From the NCBI GenBank assembly GCA_017590115.1, contig JAGGNK010006560.1, forward strand, positions 434,001-498,000: a stretch of 64,000 nucleotides of DNA. The letters are read 5' to 3'. Source of the stretch: Montifringilla adamsi. Lineage: Eukaryota; Chordata; Aves; Passeriformes; Passeridae. Position numbers and translations under genes: made by a program. Each line of letters opens with the position of its first letter. Positions within the stretch are counted from its first letter, which is position 1. The notes under the pieces are model-generated. The model did no database searches. It was not told the origin of the DNA and saw nothing but the letters and a program-made list of their open reading frames with translations. Of this stretch, positions 1-12,854 are shown one piece after another.

Positions 1-600
1 ACAGTTAGACAGTTATTCTCATACAAAACTGATTCTTTGATTTAGCTTATACCCTTCTCCAAAACAAACAGGCTTAGCTGGAAAAACTTCTAATGACTCT
101 TCTACTATAACACAGCAGCATATCAGTTCAATTCTGTATTAGGTTCAACTGAAAAAAATCTAAGAATCCTTAAAACAAGTACAGATTGTAGTTAAAAATT
201 CTACAATCCTTCTTCCTTGGGACTGGGTTCTAATCTGAATTCTCTTCATCTATTCCAGTTGTCAAGTTTCACAGAACTTTTCAGAACTTAATTATCTTTT
301 GGTCTCCCACAACTATGGTTGAAACATTTTCAGAAGTTTAATTAGAGTCTGAAAGCCAGATGGACAGATAACAGACAGTAAAACTGCATAATCTTATTGT
401 CTTAGAAAATTGGATAAAGCAGGAGAGAGACTAGAAATCCATATGAAACTTCAAATATCAAATGATGGTCAGAGAAGTATAAATATTAACCATTTTGAAG
501 CTGAAATCTGTAATGATAAATACACTACAAATATTATTTCATCCTTTCTATACAGTTTAAAGTGACTGCCACTGACAGCAAGCTTTTACTTAGTTTTTAC
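1..600 (-). other. KIF25 intron at the left edge
   Basis: AT-rich intron sequence. I looked for the next motor exon on the minus strand and see no match; no repeat is recognisable. Confidence 0.7.
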
Positions 601-750
601 CTGAACACTTCTTGAGTAGCTCGAGGAATAATTCCAAGTTCTGATTCCTCTTCTATGGCGAATGCTAAGTTCCCCTCTAACTGTGGTCCCAACATTGTGT
701 ATGTCTTCCCACTTCCAGTTTGCCCATAAGCCATGATACACACATTGTAC
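601..750 (-). CDS. KIF25: KIF25 motor exon with P-loop
   Basis: The exon is 150 nt and lies between TATTTTTCAG and GTAAAA. It encodes [20 protein letters not shown], the Walker A nucleotide-binding loop (GQTGSGKT) that binds ATP-Mg. It then encodes a loop ending [16 protein letters not shown], which matches KIF25. All P-loop residues are intact. The next exon is not in the window. Confidence 0.97.
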
Positions 751-3700
751 CTGAAAAATACAAGTGCTGTATTTATTTTGCCATTACCAAATGTCTCTAT
801 TAGGTGGCAAGTCAAACTTCAAACAATATGGGAACACAAACAAGAAAATAAAAGCACTGCTCCTGATTTCTTTCTACAGATCTCAAAGTCTGTTCATTAA
901 TTACTGTTCATAACATCACCTAAACAGATTTTATTTTTTAAGCAGAGTTAAAGGGATGTTTTTAAGTAGAAGTTAAAAGGATCTTTAGCTTGGAATGACT
1001 GATGTTGTTAGACCTCCTTGCCTGCCCAACTTTCAGCTTTTGCACTACAGAGCTGCTTTTTAATCAGATCCTGAACCACTGCAGTTTACAGTACAGCATT
1101 TTAAAGTAAACCATTTCTGGGCTTGATTTGTGTTACAGTGCTGTGCTGCAAACCATTGCACTTGCATCCTAACAGCTGGGAACTTTTCATCTCTCATAGC
1201 CTTTTTCAGGCAGGCTCATCAGACAGCCCTAAGAATAGGAGACACAAATTTTAAACCAAGAGCAGCAGTTCAGAATGATCATGCACACAATGACTACTCT
1301 GGAACAAAGGTGGCAGCAACTGCTCTGATAAGGACAAGTAGAAAATGAAAATGTACAATATCAGTGCAAAGGAAGAGGCACGTATGAAACATCATCTTTT
1401 GAAGCAGACAAGTAAATATGTCTAATGACTAGAACTCTGAAAATGCCTCTTGGCTGCACTGAAAATAATAGAAAAAGAATTGTTCACAGCTGTGAGCACT
1501 TTGTGGATGTCTGTTCCACAGGGATCTGAACGGAAATGTATGAATCCTATCTAGAAAGTGTGTTACTAACACAATCAGATCAAAGTCAACATCTTCAGCA
1601 AAATAAGTGGGTGGATACAGATGCATCCAGCCACAGTACTGCTTTATATGGAGGACCAACACTGTGCTGTGCAGCTTTGCCCCTCCTAGGCTGTGCCTGC
1701 TCTGCTGCTCCTGCCAGCAACTTGATGTTGACCACAGTACTGTGCCAGCCAAAGCTTTGGAAGACGTGCATTTATGCTGACAGGACTGCTCTCTCCCTGG
1801 AATATCTCATTTGTTCAGAGATACGACATTAGCAGAACCTACACAAGAAGTGCTTCACAGTTTGCAGAAACTTCTGCTCTACTAGTGTTGCAAGAATGGG
1901 CCTGCTCCTTTTCTGCCAGGGAATAAAATTTCACTGCCTAAGCTACCTCTTCTGTGGGCAGACCTGAAACAGCTGCTTTTGATTATCTGATGCTTTTCCT
2001 CATATCAAAAATATAGTTTCAAGCACATGCCAGCATATTTCAATGAACACCCCTCATCTAATTGTTTTAAATGTATGGTTTCAAGTCATGAAATACTTAC
2101 ATACATATTAAACATGCCTAGAAGCAATTATTTCAGGAGGATTATTTTGAAAGCTTTCACTTGTTAGAAAGAAATGTGAGCTGATAAGCCACATGGAAAA
2201 TACCTGGGTACCCTTTCTGAGAATGTGAAGTCAAAGTTGCAGTCAATGAATCTACAGTAAGGTCCCTTCAGATTTTAGCATGCACTGCAGAGTATAAAAT
2301 AGGAGTCTAGTCATAGATTTGATGAAGTAAAGGAGATGATATAACTGTAATTGAAAACAAAGAGTACTACAGCAAAATTAAATGTGATAGCAATTAGGGC
2401 TGTAAACCTGAAATGAGGGATTTCTTGAAGTATTCACTGCTGACGTAACTCAGTAGAAAAGCTTACACTAATTTTGTTGTTTTTAGCTAGACTTTTTAGC
2501 TCAAGATCCAGCACAAAGCTTTCAAATAGAGAAGCCTGAAGATTTTTCACTATGATTCACTTATGTGCCCTGATATTTTTCCTTCTCCACTTTATTATTA
2601 TATATAACTGTTATATTCTTGTTTAGCTAGAATATTGTCAAGCTAAAATACCAATAGTTTTGTAGCACTTCTCTCCTGAAAAAAGTGTAGGTGTTCACTC
2701 TAGCAAAGTTACCCTAGGAGAGAAAACTGTTAAAGGAAATGAAAGGAGGAGAAATTAATTCTTTAAAATAAGCAAGTTGGATTCTTCAATGCTGTAAAGA
2801 AAATAAAAGTTATCTTACTCGTCTGTTGGCCCTGTATGGCTCACAGTAAACTTTGAAGCCTGCTATACTTTGTCTGGTTTACATATGGAACAATCTTTTC
2901 TTCCTGTATATTTGTACTGAAAAATGAAACAACTCATTAAGAAAGAAAAACAGAAAAAATAAGGAAAAGGAGAGAACACTCCCTTCTAGTCAAGCTAAAA
3001 GTTGTTACAGACCACTTTGGAACCCAGACTAAAACAATCAGGAGCAGCAAAGAGGTTCAAGGTTCAGACTAAGCATGTCTGTTTCCCATTTACAGTGGGA
3101 AGGCTGCTGTGCTCATATGCTTCTGTTTAAACAGCACTTCTGGGAGAACAAGACAGGTCTTTTGTTTTCAATAACAGAACTTTTCCTAACTGAATACAAA
3201 AATCTTAGCTTTTAGGACAGGACTCTCCCCATGTAAAAATTAGTAAGTGGGAAGTACAGGAGATCAAGGTACAGATCAGATATGTCACTTAAGGCACCTG
3301 CTCAACCAAGGCAAAATTATGATCATTGCAAAAGGAAAAGTAGGGAGAGAAAGCAGTAGTTTTAAGACTTCTTTAAACTCCTGCAACATAGTGCAGGAGT
3401 CACTAGGTTAGTCAGCTAAAGAAACTGAGGTTACTCATTGCTGGTAAACAAGAATAATGGAATCTATGACTTCCCTCAGCCAGGGAGCCCTTGGGGGCCT
3501 CTCTGTGGCATATGGAATTCCCAATATTCACAGTATCTTTAGATATCTCTTCTAGGATGCTTTTAACAAAAGGAACCTTGAAAACTCCAGTGTTCAGGAT
3601 GCTGGGCACAAGGATTCCCACTGTTCAACTATGCCACTGTGAATGGAAAGGGACAGTCTTTTCCCCTCCAGGGAGCAAAAGATCCATGACAGCTCTACCA

Positions 3701-4470
3701 TATAATTAAGTCGTATTGGAACAGGGATGAAAAAGGAGCAGAAAGAAAGTTATGTATAAAACTCAGCTTAAGCCTCAAGGATTATAACAATATGCACATC
3801 AAAGCCTCTTTGCAAGAGTAGCTTAAGTTGGCTCAGTAGTTATGAAAAATCACACTTTATGAGCTTCAGTAGCTAGAAGTAATTCCATGTATTTGTTAGT
3901 GCTTGCTAGTGATCAGTTTTGTATTCTAACCAAAATTCTGTTTTACCCCAGTGCCTGAAGGAGCAGTAGAATGACTGAGAATACTCAGTTCTGGTTCAAC
4001 TAGGAATCGATTGCACTACCTCTGCTGGACCCAAAACCAGAACAGAGAGTGGCCCTGGCAGGCCTTTCACATTGCACACAACGTTCACAGTGAACACACT
4101 GCTGGAAAAGATATATCATACAATGTCTGCAACTGGAAAAGTTATAAAGCATAACCTAAAGAACACAAAGAAAAAAGACAACATCTTCAATTAGAAGCAT
4201 CAGTTTGACAGAAGCAGATCAGAAGAAAAAACTGGGATTTTTTTTTTATTTTTACAAAACTGTCTGCTCTGCTAAATTTTGTAAACCATATTTTCACTGT
4301 TTATACAGAGAAACAAGCATTCGCTTGGTGCTGAGTAGAAAGAAAACAGGAAAATGGAACTGCAAAGACAAAAAACTTGATCAGATTGCCATTATTAAGT
4401 ATTTTTTTTAATTGACAGATTTTAGTAGATTGTTGTGCTTTAGCTTTCTTACTGCAGCCTTTTAACTTAC
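751..4470 (-). other. KIF25 intron, no clear features
   Basis: Unremarkable intron with simple AT-rich stretches. A donor-like site at 2813-2818 follows a short open stretch, but it does not fit the motor domain. Confidence 0.65.
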
Positions 4471-4545
4471 CCATCCAGGAGAGATGTTAGCAAAGGGGAC
4501 ACATCTGCAAATACTGCATCTTGAGACTCCAATTCATTGTAAACT
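4471..4545 (-). CDS. KIF25: KIF25 motor exon (VFADVSPLLTSLLDG)
   Basis: The exon is 75 nt, with GTTCCTCAG before it and GTAAGT after it, and fits the phases of both neighbours. It encodes VYNELESQDAVFADVSPLLT and SLLDG, the helix just before the P-loop in kinesins. Confidence 0.93.
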
Positions 4546-4945
4546 CTGAGGAACAAAGTGCAGTGATTAACCAAAGAAAAATATAAATGTTGTCACAAGA
4601 ACACAGACCATACAAACTGTACGCCAGTGACATATAATCTGGGACCTGCTGACATTTCTGTGACACAAAACTGAAAATTTGAACTCCAAATTCCTCACTC
4701 ACATTTTGGGAGCAGCTGATGTGTGTTTTGGGGAGAATAACACATAGGTGTACCCTTGTGGATTTAGCTCATCCTAAACCTCCTGCCTGCCCTTCTGGCA
4801 CACAGAGTCTTTTTTTAGGCTGCACTGGATCCCTGTAACTTTTTCACACCTACTAGAATGTGAAATATCCCTGCTGCCTGGGACTCGTATGTATCACTTT
4901 ATGGAAGACAGTGGTCAGGTTGTAATAACCTTTAGATGTGGGTAA

Positions 4946-5004
4946 AGTTTGCGGGGTGGGGGGGTGGCAGTTATGGTAAGGTTGGGGGGGTGGGGGGGGG
5001 GGGA
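4946..5004 (+). repeat. Guanine-run tract (possible G-quadruplex)
   Basis: Runs of 4 to 12 G separated by single T or short spacers occur twice (4951-4966 and 4984-5003). They can supply the four G-tracts of a quadruplex on the plus strand, the template strand for KIF25. It lies about 400 bp upstream, in transcription order, of the exon at 4471-4545. Confidence 0.6.
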
Positions 5005-6263
5005 AAGAGGTACAGAGACTGCAAACTTGCTGAGGACTTCTCTCAGAAGACTCAGTGGCATGGCAGTAATCAGAATGCTTCTGAAGGTCATGTTTAAGGA
5101 TGTACTATCTTTGTGGGCAATATCAGCCTAAGGTATTTCCATCCCTAGCCCTGATGAAATACCAACTCTGAAATCAATACTTCTCACTCAAGGGATGACT
5201 TTCTTTTCCATAATGATGTGGAATGAAGACCTTTTTAAACAGAATGGAAGACAATTAAATTGCATGAGCTATTCTACTTCTTAGAAAAGAACAATGACAT
5301 TTCAATACTTGGGGCAGTACAATGATGTCTGAAACAACTCCATAAGGTTTTTGAATGCAAGGAGAAAAAAAAACAAAAAACAAACCAACAGTTATCTTCA
5401 AAGAAATCTTTCCTCCAACCCTTTCAGGTTTGTACAACATAAAATCAAGACCTGAAAATAGGAAATCATCAGAGAGGAACTGCTGATCATAAAACATGGA
5501 TATCCTAACTCATTCATTTCTTCTGTAGCACACCAAAAAATGTATCCTCACCAAGATTACAGCCTGCAGCACCTATTGTTTATACAAGATGAACAGAATC
5601 TAAAACATGAATGTCTTTACCCACAGTTAAATATTTGAGGTATGAATGTTTATCTTTTGAATAAGTTTCCTTTTCTGCTATCTTTTTGTGGTGATTTTTT
5701 TGTCTAGCTCTGTTTTCCAATAGGTGATATATGCTCTTTATAGCTCACAGCAAAATGGCAAATTAGAAACAGGAATTTTGGTAGCAGCAAACGTTACAAA
5801 GTGTAGTCACTTCTCTGTGTATAACGTACACCAGTACACTTCACTTAACAGTATCCCACAGATTGTACAGGACACTACAGGGTTAACTGAATAAAGACAA
5901 AGTATTGCTCTTCAGCATTTACTTAAGCCTCTTTGTATATCTGACCATGATCAGTCTGGTACAGTCTATAGACTGTACAAATAGAGTTTTTGTATTCATG
6001 ATCTCCATAAATAAGATTATACAGAAGGATCACTGATAAACAGATACAGAATTGGAGCCAATGCACTGAACTCAGCATTTTTCCTGACAACAGTGAGAAG
6101 AAGGAGCAAGAAACAATATGGTGGCCAGCGACACAATAATTCATCTCTGTGCTTCATCCTAATCCTTAAAAGCTGTATACTGGCCTCAAAACTGAAATAT
6201 GAGTTGAATCTCTGTTTCAAAAAAAATATTATAAGAATTAGCATTCAGTTTCTTTCTGCGCCT

Positions 6264-6400
6264 TGCTGAATTCTTGTCCCGCAGCAACATCCTGTGGCAA
6301 CGTGTTCCATAGACTAATTGTAACCTGCACGAAAACATACTCTCTTTAATCAGGAAAGGAGCACTTGTCTGGCTTGACAGACAAATACTGCTTGTATTGC
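6264..6400 (-). repeat. Possible ancient CR1-type remnant
   Basis: A short stretch (CCTGTGGCAACGTGTTCCAT and following bases) resembles the 3' part of old CR1 LINEs, read on the minus strand. The match is from memory and weak. Confidence 0.3.
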
Positions 6401-6888
6401 CATTCCACTGATGCGCCATCATAGTGCACTGAGAAACCAACAAATACACAGGGATGTGGCACAATTCAGACCAGAAGGACACAGGCACTGAATACTCTGT
6501 CCCTGCTTTGCATGCACATGAGCATATGCTTCAGTAAACTTTGCACATCCAATCTGCAAGGTCAATATAAAACAGCATAAGCACTTCCAAACACTTTTCT
6601 CTGCTTCATCTATCATCTGCAATTGATGAAATATTCATTAGCACCCAATTCTCCATCTTAACCAACTAGGTCTCTAACTCAGTATGTGTTGAAATATTTT
6701 TTCTTTGCACATCAAAACATCTCAGAGCTACTATGTAAATTTAAAAAAAAAATGCTAAGAAAGCAATTTTAATGATTAAAACATTCACAGTTGATGGCTT
6801 TTGTTGCCTAAGAAAGCAAACATATTGCTACTGGCCACAACCCAGGCTAGAATCAATCAGTCTTAGCAGTTCATTTGCACAGCAAAGT

Positions 6889-7175
6889 AGAATCACAGAA
6901 ACAATTAGCTTGGAAAAGACCTCCAAGGCCATCAAGTCCAACCTTTGACTGAACACCACCTTGCCAACTAACCCATAACAGTAGGTGTCACATCCAGTTG
7001 TTTCCTGAACACTTCCAGGGATGGTGATTCCACCACCTCCCTGGGCAGCCTGTTCCAGAGCTGAAGCACCCTTTCTGTGCAGAAAATCTTCTTGATGTTC
7101 AACCTGAGCACAGGCTGGACACACACCTAAGCCCTAGTGCAGCTTGAGGCCATTTCTTCCAAGCACAGCTACAGC
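6889..7175 (-). repeat. CR1 LINE fragment
   Basis: In plus orientation it begins with AGAATCACAGAAACAATTAG and TTGGAAAAGACCTCCAAGG, the reversed 3' end of avian CR1. It runs through the conserved block CCCTGGGCAGCCTGTTCCAG. It is a 5'-truncated copy inserted antisense relative to the window, inside a KIF25 intron. Confidence 0.9.
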
Positions 7176-8391
7176 TGGGATCAGTACAGCTATGGCAGGG
7201 TCAGGCTCCAGTAGCTGACCCAAGGAAAGGCATGTGATTCCACGTTACAGTAACTACTCAAATATTTACTCGACTTCCTAAAGGGTTTTTACTGCTACTA
7301 TTAGCTGCTGAGTTTCAAATGCTATCCATATTGAAATAAAGTGGTTTAAAGTCTTGAACTAGTTTATGCTATACTGTAACCACTGTCTTGGCTGAAGCAT
7401 GGACACCCACTTCATTAGCAATCGGAAACCATGCAAGATGCTTCAAATCCAAAGAATCTCTTTCTAAAACCCCATGTATTTTTACCCAAATGACAGATTT
7501 GTCCCTGTGCACTGATTAATGTGAATTTCACATTGAAAATTTGGAGCTTCCTTTTTATTTTGCTAACTGATTTGCCAATAAAATTATAAAAGCATAACAT
7601 GTTGAAAGCTGGAATTTTCTTCCTGAGCTGAAATCAAATATTTTGACATTTATTAGTTCCATAAAACACTGCTAAAAAAATAAACATTTTAGAGTTCATA
7701 AGAAACATATGCTTTTCTGTTTATAAAAAAAATAGCTGTACTGGGACACTAAAAAAACATTCCTGGAGAATGGCATTATTTGGGGGATTTACATTTTTTA
7801 ACCCTTTTCCTGATTACCAGGATCTACATCACATTTCCAGAATCACAGCACCTCTGAAGTAGTGTGCCAGTACCATTAACTGTGCTTCTCTACAGAGCTG
7901 AATTCCAGCATTATTCTGTGTTTACTTCAACTGATACGGCTGGGTTAGGTACAGCTGAAGAGGGAAAGGAACTACTTTGAGTAGCTTAGCAACATGTGAG
8001 AGGGCCATACACCCTAAGAGATCTCTTATGCCTTGAATCAAAGATGTCCTATAACCTGTGAGATCAGTAAAGCTTCCCCAAGATCTGCATTATCTCAGGA
8101 TTTTTCAGGTGCTTGGTGGCTTGCATGATGGCAGTTCCCATTCTCCTGTGAGTAGAAAACTGCAGCACTTTACAAGAATGCCTTGAAGAAAGGGTAAAAA
8201 ACTAACAATGTTTAGCAAACCTACAGGAATTTCGGCTGAACAGGCTCAGACATTAAGTTTAAACGAGGACAGATAATTCATGCTGGGTACATCTGACTTT
8301 AAATCAAGTGTTGCCTTCAAGCAAGGAAGCATGAAATTGTCCTCCTGTATTCTGTTTCTGTAGTATTGCATTTTATTTAAATGGTATGCTC

Positions 8392-8792
8392 TGTCTCACC
8401 CCTCCAAAATGTATGGTATATCCCAGGCCTGTGGTCCTGCCCTGAACCATCATTTATCTGTAATCTCATTGGCCCAAAACTGATTCTGCACCCACTTTCA
8501 ATCCACCTCTTAAACCGTGCGAGTGAGACCAGTCGCCCTCTTAGCCTTTGCCCTCTCTTAGCCCTTCTCCTCCCCTCTTGGCCCTTCCATCCCCTAGGCT
8601 CTCCCTCTCCCCCTCCTTCCCCCTCAGTAACCATGCTGTTCCCGGGGATGGGACCCCCAATAAACCCTCATCCAATCAGCACCCTCAAAGCCGTGTGGAG
8701 TCTCCTTGCCTGCCTGCTGCTGCCAGTGAACTCACAGCCTAGGGGGCCCTCCGGGGATACCCCAGGGTGCCCCCCCGAAACAAAATACAACA
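8392..8792 (+). mobile_element. LTR of an ERVK-like element
   Basis: This 401-bp block starts TGTCTCACC and ends ATACAACA, is pyrimidine-rich, and carries AATAAA at 8659-8664. Its 3' edge is fixed by the lysine-tRNA primer site that follows two bases later. The 5' edge is an estimate from the TGT/ACA symmetry. It lies in a KIF25 intron, antisense to the gene. Confidence 0.7.
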
Positions 8793-8794
8793 AC

Positions 8795-8812
8795 TGGCGC
8801 CCAACATGCAGT
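8795..8812 (+). other. Primer binding site, lysine-tRNA type
   Basis: TGGCGCCCAACATGCAGT begins with the 11 bases complementary to the 3' end of lysine tRNA (TGGCGCCCAAC). It then diverges from the usual GTGGGGC. This is the position and type expected for betaretrovirus-like (ERVK) elements. Confidence 0.72.
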
Positions 8813-9480
8813 GAGAGCACTGACAGCCCTGAGACGAAAATGGAACTGCGGCACAGCGCAGAACACTGCAGAACACCTCTTCCCCGCCGCCTTCGGCACA
8901 GTGGGGCAGCCGTGCGGGGCTGCAGCCGCGGCCCCGGGTGACCCCTCCACCACCGCGCAGAGGCCCCGCGAGACACCGCGCCACCAGCCCGTCACCGCCG
9001 CGCGGAACTCACCCAGCCCACCGCCGCGCGGAACTCACCCAGCCCACCACCGCTCGCAGCACCGCACCACATGGTCGCCACATGGCCTCTCAGAGCCGCT
9101 GCCACCGGGAGCCACCACCGCAGCAGGGCTGACCCCAGCGCCCCCTGCCCGGAGGTGGCAGGGGTGGGGGGGGCGCAGAGCAGGAGGCCCGTGCGGATCG
9201 CGGAGCCTCAGCAGCCGATGCCCTGGACCACAGCAGCGGCAAAAGAAGGAACCCAAGCCCACCAGTTTCTGTGGGGGAGCTACCAGCCCACCAAGATGCA
9301 GTTTTCAGCTTTGGCCAAGCCCTGCACTTCCCCAAAACCGTTTTCCTCAGTTCTGTGACCTCCTTCCTCGGTCTTTCTCTCCCCTCACTGCTCCTTCTTC
9401 CTAACTCCATCCCTAACCCGCCCTCCCCTTAAACCACCGGGAATCCACTCTGTCCTTCTAAACCCCGCACTGCAGCCACA
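8813..9480 (+). mobile_element. GC-rich internal remnant after the ERVK-like LTR
   Basis: This GC-rich, C/A-skewed sequence follows the primer site. It includes two copies of a 26-bp unit (CACCGCCGCGCGGAACTCAC plus 6 bases) near 8993-9044. Open frames cross it, but none shows a gag motif that I recognise. I see no matching 3' LTR downstream, so the element is truncated or rearranged. The right end is approximate. Confidence 0.45.
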
Positions 9481-9749
9481 TGGCTAAGCCTCAACATTTT
9501 ACTGAATTGAAAATTCTGCTTTATGATCTCCTTCCCCTGTTATTCCAAGAGCAGTGTGGATTTTTGAGCATTCAATATGGAAAGTAGTCCCACTGTAATG
9601 CAGCCTTTCCCTTGGGAAGCACTTATTCCCATGCCACTGCTCTGCCTTCCTGCCTCTGGTCAGGCTGTTTGAACATCAACTTGTACAAGTGCACAGTCCA
9701 GTTTCTACCAAATTCTATGTCTAATGCTGAAACCTTGCAACCCACCTCA

Positions 9750-10085
9750 ATTCATAGAACCATTGAACTGTCTGGGTTTTAAGGAACCTTTAAAGGTCAC
9801 CTAGTCCAATCCCCCTGCAATGAGCAGGGACATCAACTAGATCAGGTTGCTCAGAGTCCCATATCACCTGACCTCAGATGTTTCCAGGAATCTGATATCT
9901 AGCCCCGCTTTGGGAAACCTATTCCAGCGTTTCACCGCATTCATTGTGAAAATATTCTTCCTTATATCTAGTCTCAATTGACCCTCTTTTAGTTTAAAAA
10001 CATTACTCCTGTTCCTATTGCAACAGGCCCTGCAATGCAAAGTTTGGCCCCATTTTCTTAGGAGCTCCCTCTAAGTACTGAAAGG
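9750..10085 (-). repeat. CR1 LINE fragment
   Basis: The reversed CR1 3' end (ATTCATAGAACCATTGAACT) is followed by a diverged body including CCTATTCCAGCGTTTCACCG and a GTCTCAATTGACCC segment. It lies in a KIF25 intron. Confidence 0.8.
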
Positions 10086-10438
10086 CAAACAAGGCTTCCT
10101 TACCTTTAAAACATTCTGCTACATTGCAACATGTTGCAAGGATCAGGACAGCTATTCATCTTATGAAAAGAGTCAAGTCTCTATAAAGGTTTCAAACTCA
10201 GCTGTATTAGCAGTCTTTACTGAGAGTTATCTATTCCCTGAAATGCATTATTCCGTCCTGAGAAGAACATAATTATCACATTAAAAAACCCCAAGAATTT
10301 TCCTCCCACATGCCCTACTCAAAAATTCCAACCAAAAAGAGCATTACCCTCTAGCTAATGTCTACTAAAAATATTTGTCTTCACTACACAAATCTTCCAG
10401 CAATTCAGATGTCCAGATTGCTACACAGTACTACCCAC

Positions 10439-10506
10439 CTCTCAAACTGAAAAGTCTTGTTTACTGAGGCATGGCCAGGACGGCTACACTTGACAAGGAC
10501 AGTTTC
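10439..10506 (-). CDS. KIF25: KIF25 motor exon (ETVLVKCSRPGH)
   Basis: The exon is 68 nt, lies between TTCTCTTAG and GTGGGT, starts at phase 0 and ends two bases into a codon. It encodes ETVLVKCSRPGHASVNKTFQ then FER, the strand leading to the conserved kinesin F-x-FDRVF-like segment. This matches KIF25 as I remember it from mammals. Confidence 0.93.
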
Positions 10507-10624
10507 CTAAGAGAAAAAAGTAGATTACCTATAGTTAATATCACAGGCACACACACAACCCCAAATATCCATCAATCTTAATATATCAGGTGATGTTGTA
10601 TTGTGTTTTTGTAGGATTTAGTTG

Positions 10625-11240
10625 TGATAAGTAATACCTCAGTTTGTTCCAGTTTCCCCATTACAATGGTTCTGCCCCTGTTGCCTCGTCCCTCTTCCCC
10701 CTTGTCAATCTCACTGCCTACATCCCCTGCCCCCTGAAAACGTGCCGTGTCATTCCCTCAACTCCTCCCTAGTGTCCTGTCCATCACTCAGCAGCCCATC
10801 CCTTCTCTCTGGAAACTTCTACCAGGGGCGTCAAGTGACAGGTTTAAGCACCAGGGTCCCTCCCCTGAATTACCCCTATTGGTTCTCCCAACTGTCTGTG
10901 TTCCCAATCTCCACACCTCCATATACTCTCAGTGGTATACAGGCACGTCCCGTCCCTGTATCCTCCCCAGTTTACAAACTGTTGCACAGTCCAGCTGGTG
11001 TCTTCCGTTGGCTGGACTCCCTGCGTTGTGGATTTCCTCTGCTACATTCCCTCAATAAACCCGGACTGAACCCCCTCCTTCGTTTCTACCTGTGTTGCTC
11101 AGTGTCTCGCCTGTGTAAGGCGAAAGCCTTAGCCGCCCTCCCGACCTCCTGAGGAATGGGAGAGTGTCCCCCACCGTCCGCTGTGCCGGAGTGAGCTGGG
11201 TGACTCCAAGTGGACACTTGGAGGGGCACAGTGACAAGGT
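10625..11240 (+). mobile_element. Probable LTR, boundaries uncertain
   Basis: This C/T-rich block has CTCAATAAACCCGG (AATAAA at 11054-11059) followed by a GC-richer U5-like segment ending in a short hairpin (CCAAGTGGACACTTGG, 11208-11223). The composition and polyadenylation signal resemble a solo LTR. I could not find a target duplication or clean TG/CA ends. Confidence 0.45.
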
Positions 11241-12201
11241 GACAGCTTTAAGGACCAAGAAGTCCAAGGCCTTTCTCCAGCAGTCACCAATTCATGAGGC
11301 TTTAGAGCATGTATAATGCAGTGAACTTGCAAAACCATAAGAAAGGCTCTCAAAAGCCATTCAGGTTATTAAATAACAACCAACACAAAACATGCACTTA
11401 AGTTCAAGAGAAAGATCCAGACCCTTACCTGAACTGTTTATTGGACCTAGAAAGTCACAGGCAAGTAAACGCAAGCTCCCCAACTGCCAATACAGGCAAA
11501 AAAATCATTGCAAAAAAGAGGGGTTTTTTTTTACTGTTGGGCAAATTCTGACAGTGCCTTTTCAGACTGATTTCATAGATAGCTCTGTCTAGAACTAAGC
11601 AAAATATACACATTTTATTAAATAACATGGTAGTCCACAACTAAGAAAAAGAGCTGCACTACAACAATCTGTAGAATTCAGTGAATTTTTAGTGGAATGC
11701 ACTTTCCAGATGAGTTATACAGTAACTTTGTAAGTCTGACAAATATGTAAGCAGCCCTTTAAACTATTACCAGAGTACAATTACAGCAGTCTGATGTAGC
11801 TTAGCTAGCAAATTATGTGCTCTTCTGCTACTCATAGCAAATGTTGCTTAATTGCTGAGAAAAGCAAAGAAAAAGATGTGGGGGTTTACAACAAATTGGG
11901 TGGAAACTCTCCAGCACAAAAAATACTTCATCCAATTAAAAGAGATTTTCTAGCTTACTAACCTGCGGTTACATTACTGCATTTGTGGGAGTGCTGAAAT
12001 GCCTAATGTGCTTCAGACAAGTGGGTTGGAGTGCTGAACTGGTGGCCTTCAAATAAGTATTGCCACAGATTGAAATTATAAAGAGCTGAGCAAATAACAA
12101 TCACATATTGTTATTTTTATATGTTATTATTAGCCTTTTCCAGTGTGCAAAAGGCTAATAAACATCAAATTTCTTCCTTTGAGCTTATGAGTATTTCTAC
12201 C

Positions 12202-12854
12202 TGTCCTAGGGTGACGTTATGATGCTTGTATCCCCAGTCATGTGTTCTGTTTATGCTGGATATTATGTTCTGTGCCTTCAAGACTGGCTCTGAAGAGCAA
12301 ATGTTTGGTTTTGGTCTGTTATCAGTCTGCTCCCCCACGGTTGGTGGGACACAGACATGGGGCAGTACATAGCGTAGCTTTTGCTTTTTTGCTTTGCTCT
12401 TGCTTCTGCTGTGCTCCTGCTTTGCTTTTGCTTTTTGCTTCTGCTTGTTAGTTAGTTTAGCTAAGCAGTCCAAATCTTTCCCTGGACTGTTTTTCCTTTC
12501 TTTTTTTTTGGAACCACTCAAACCTGCTCCAGCTCGGGACCTGGGAAACACTGAGAGTTTGCATCTTGTGGCTGCAGCAGCTATTCCCAGCGCCGGAGGG
12601 ACTGACAACAAAGCAACCACTCCCAGGAGAGACTTTCTGAATTTGTCACCCTTTTCAGATTGGTGAAAGTGTTCTCATCCGGTATTGTTAATTTTGTGTG
12701 CTGGGGGTGTTTTGCCTGTTAAATAAACAGGTTCTTTCCACTTCTCTCAGAGGAATCCTTCCCAAACCAGTAGGGGGGGATGGGCCCTATGGGTTTGCTT
12801 TCTGGGGGGGCCCCCTTTGGAGGTTTTCTCCCAGATTTGCCCTAATCCAGGACA
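12202..12854 (+). mobile_element. Solo LTR (ERVL-like) with 5-bp target duplication
   Basis: This 653-bp element begins TGTCCTAGGG and ends CCAGGACA, a perfect TGTCCT/AGGACA terminal inverted repeat. It is flanked by CTACC at 12197-12201 and 12855-12859. AATAAA lies at 12722-12727, giving plus orientation. There is no internal region, so it is a solo LTR left by recombination. A duplication of 5 bp and the TGTCCT start suit avian ERVL-type families. It sits in a KIF25 intron, antisense. Confidence 0.9.

Noticed and set aside
2814..2925. Exon-like segment with TTTTTCAG acceptor and GTAAGA donor
   Set aside because: All frames between the sites contain stops or do not fit the motor domain; the flanking motor exons already join perfectly.
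8381..8941. 186-codon plus-strand open frame
   Set aside because: It crosses the LTR polyadenylation signal and the primer site; the open frame follows from C-rich composition.
8811..9404. Overlapping open frames on both strands in GC-rich DNA
   Set aside because: Several frames are open at once, as expected from base composition; no domain recognised.
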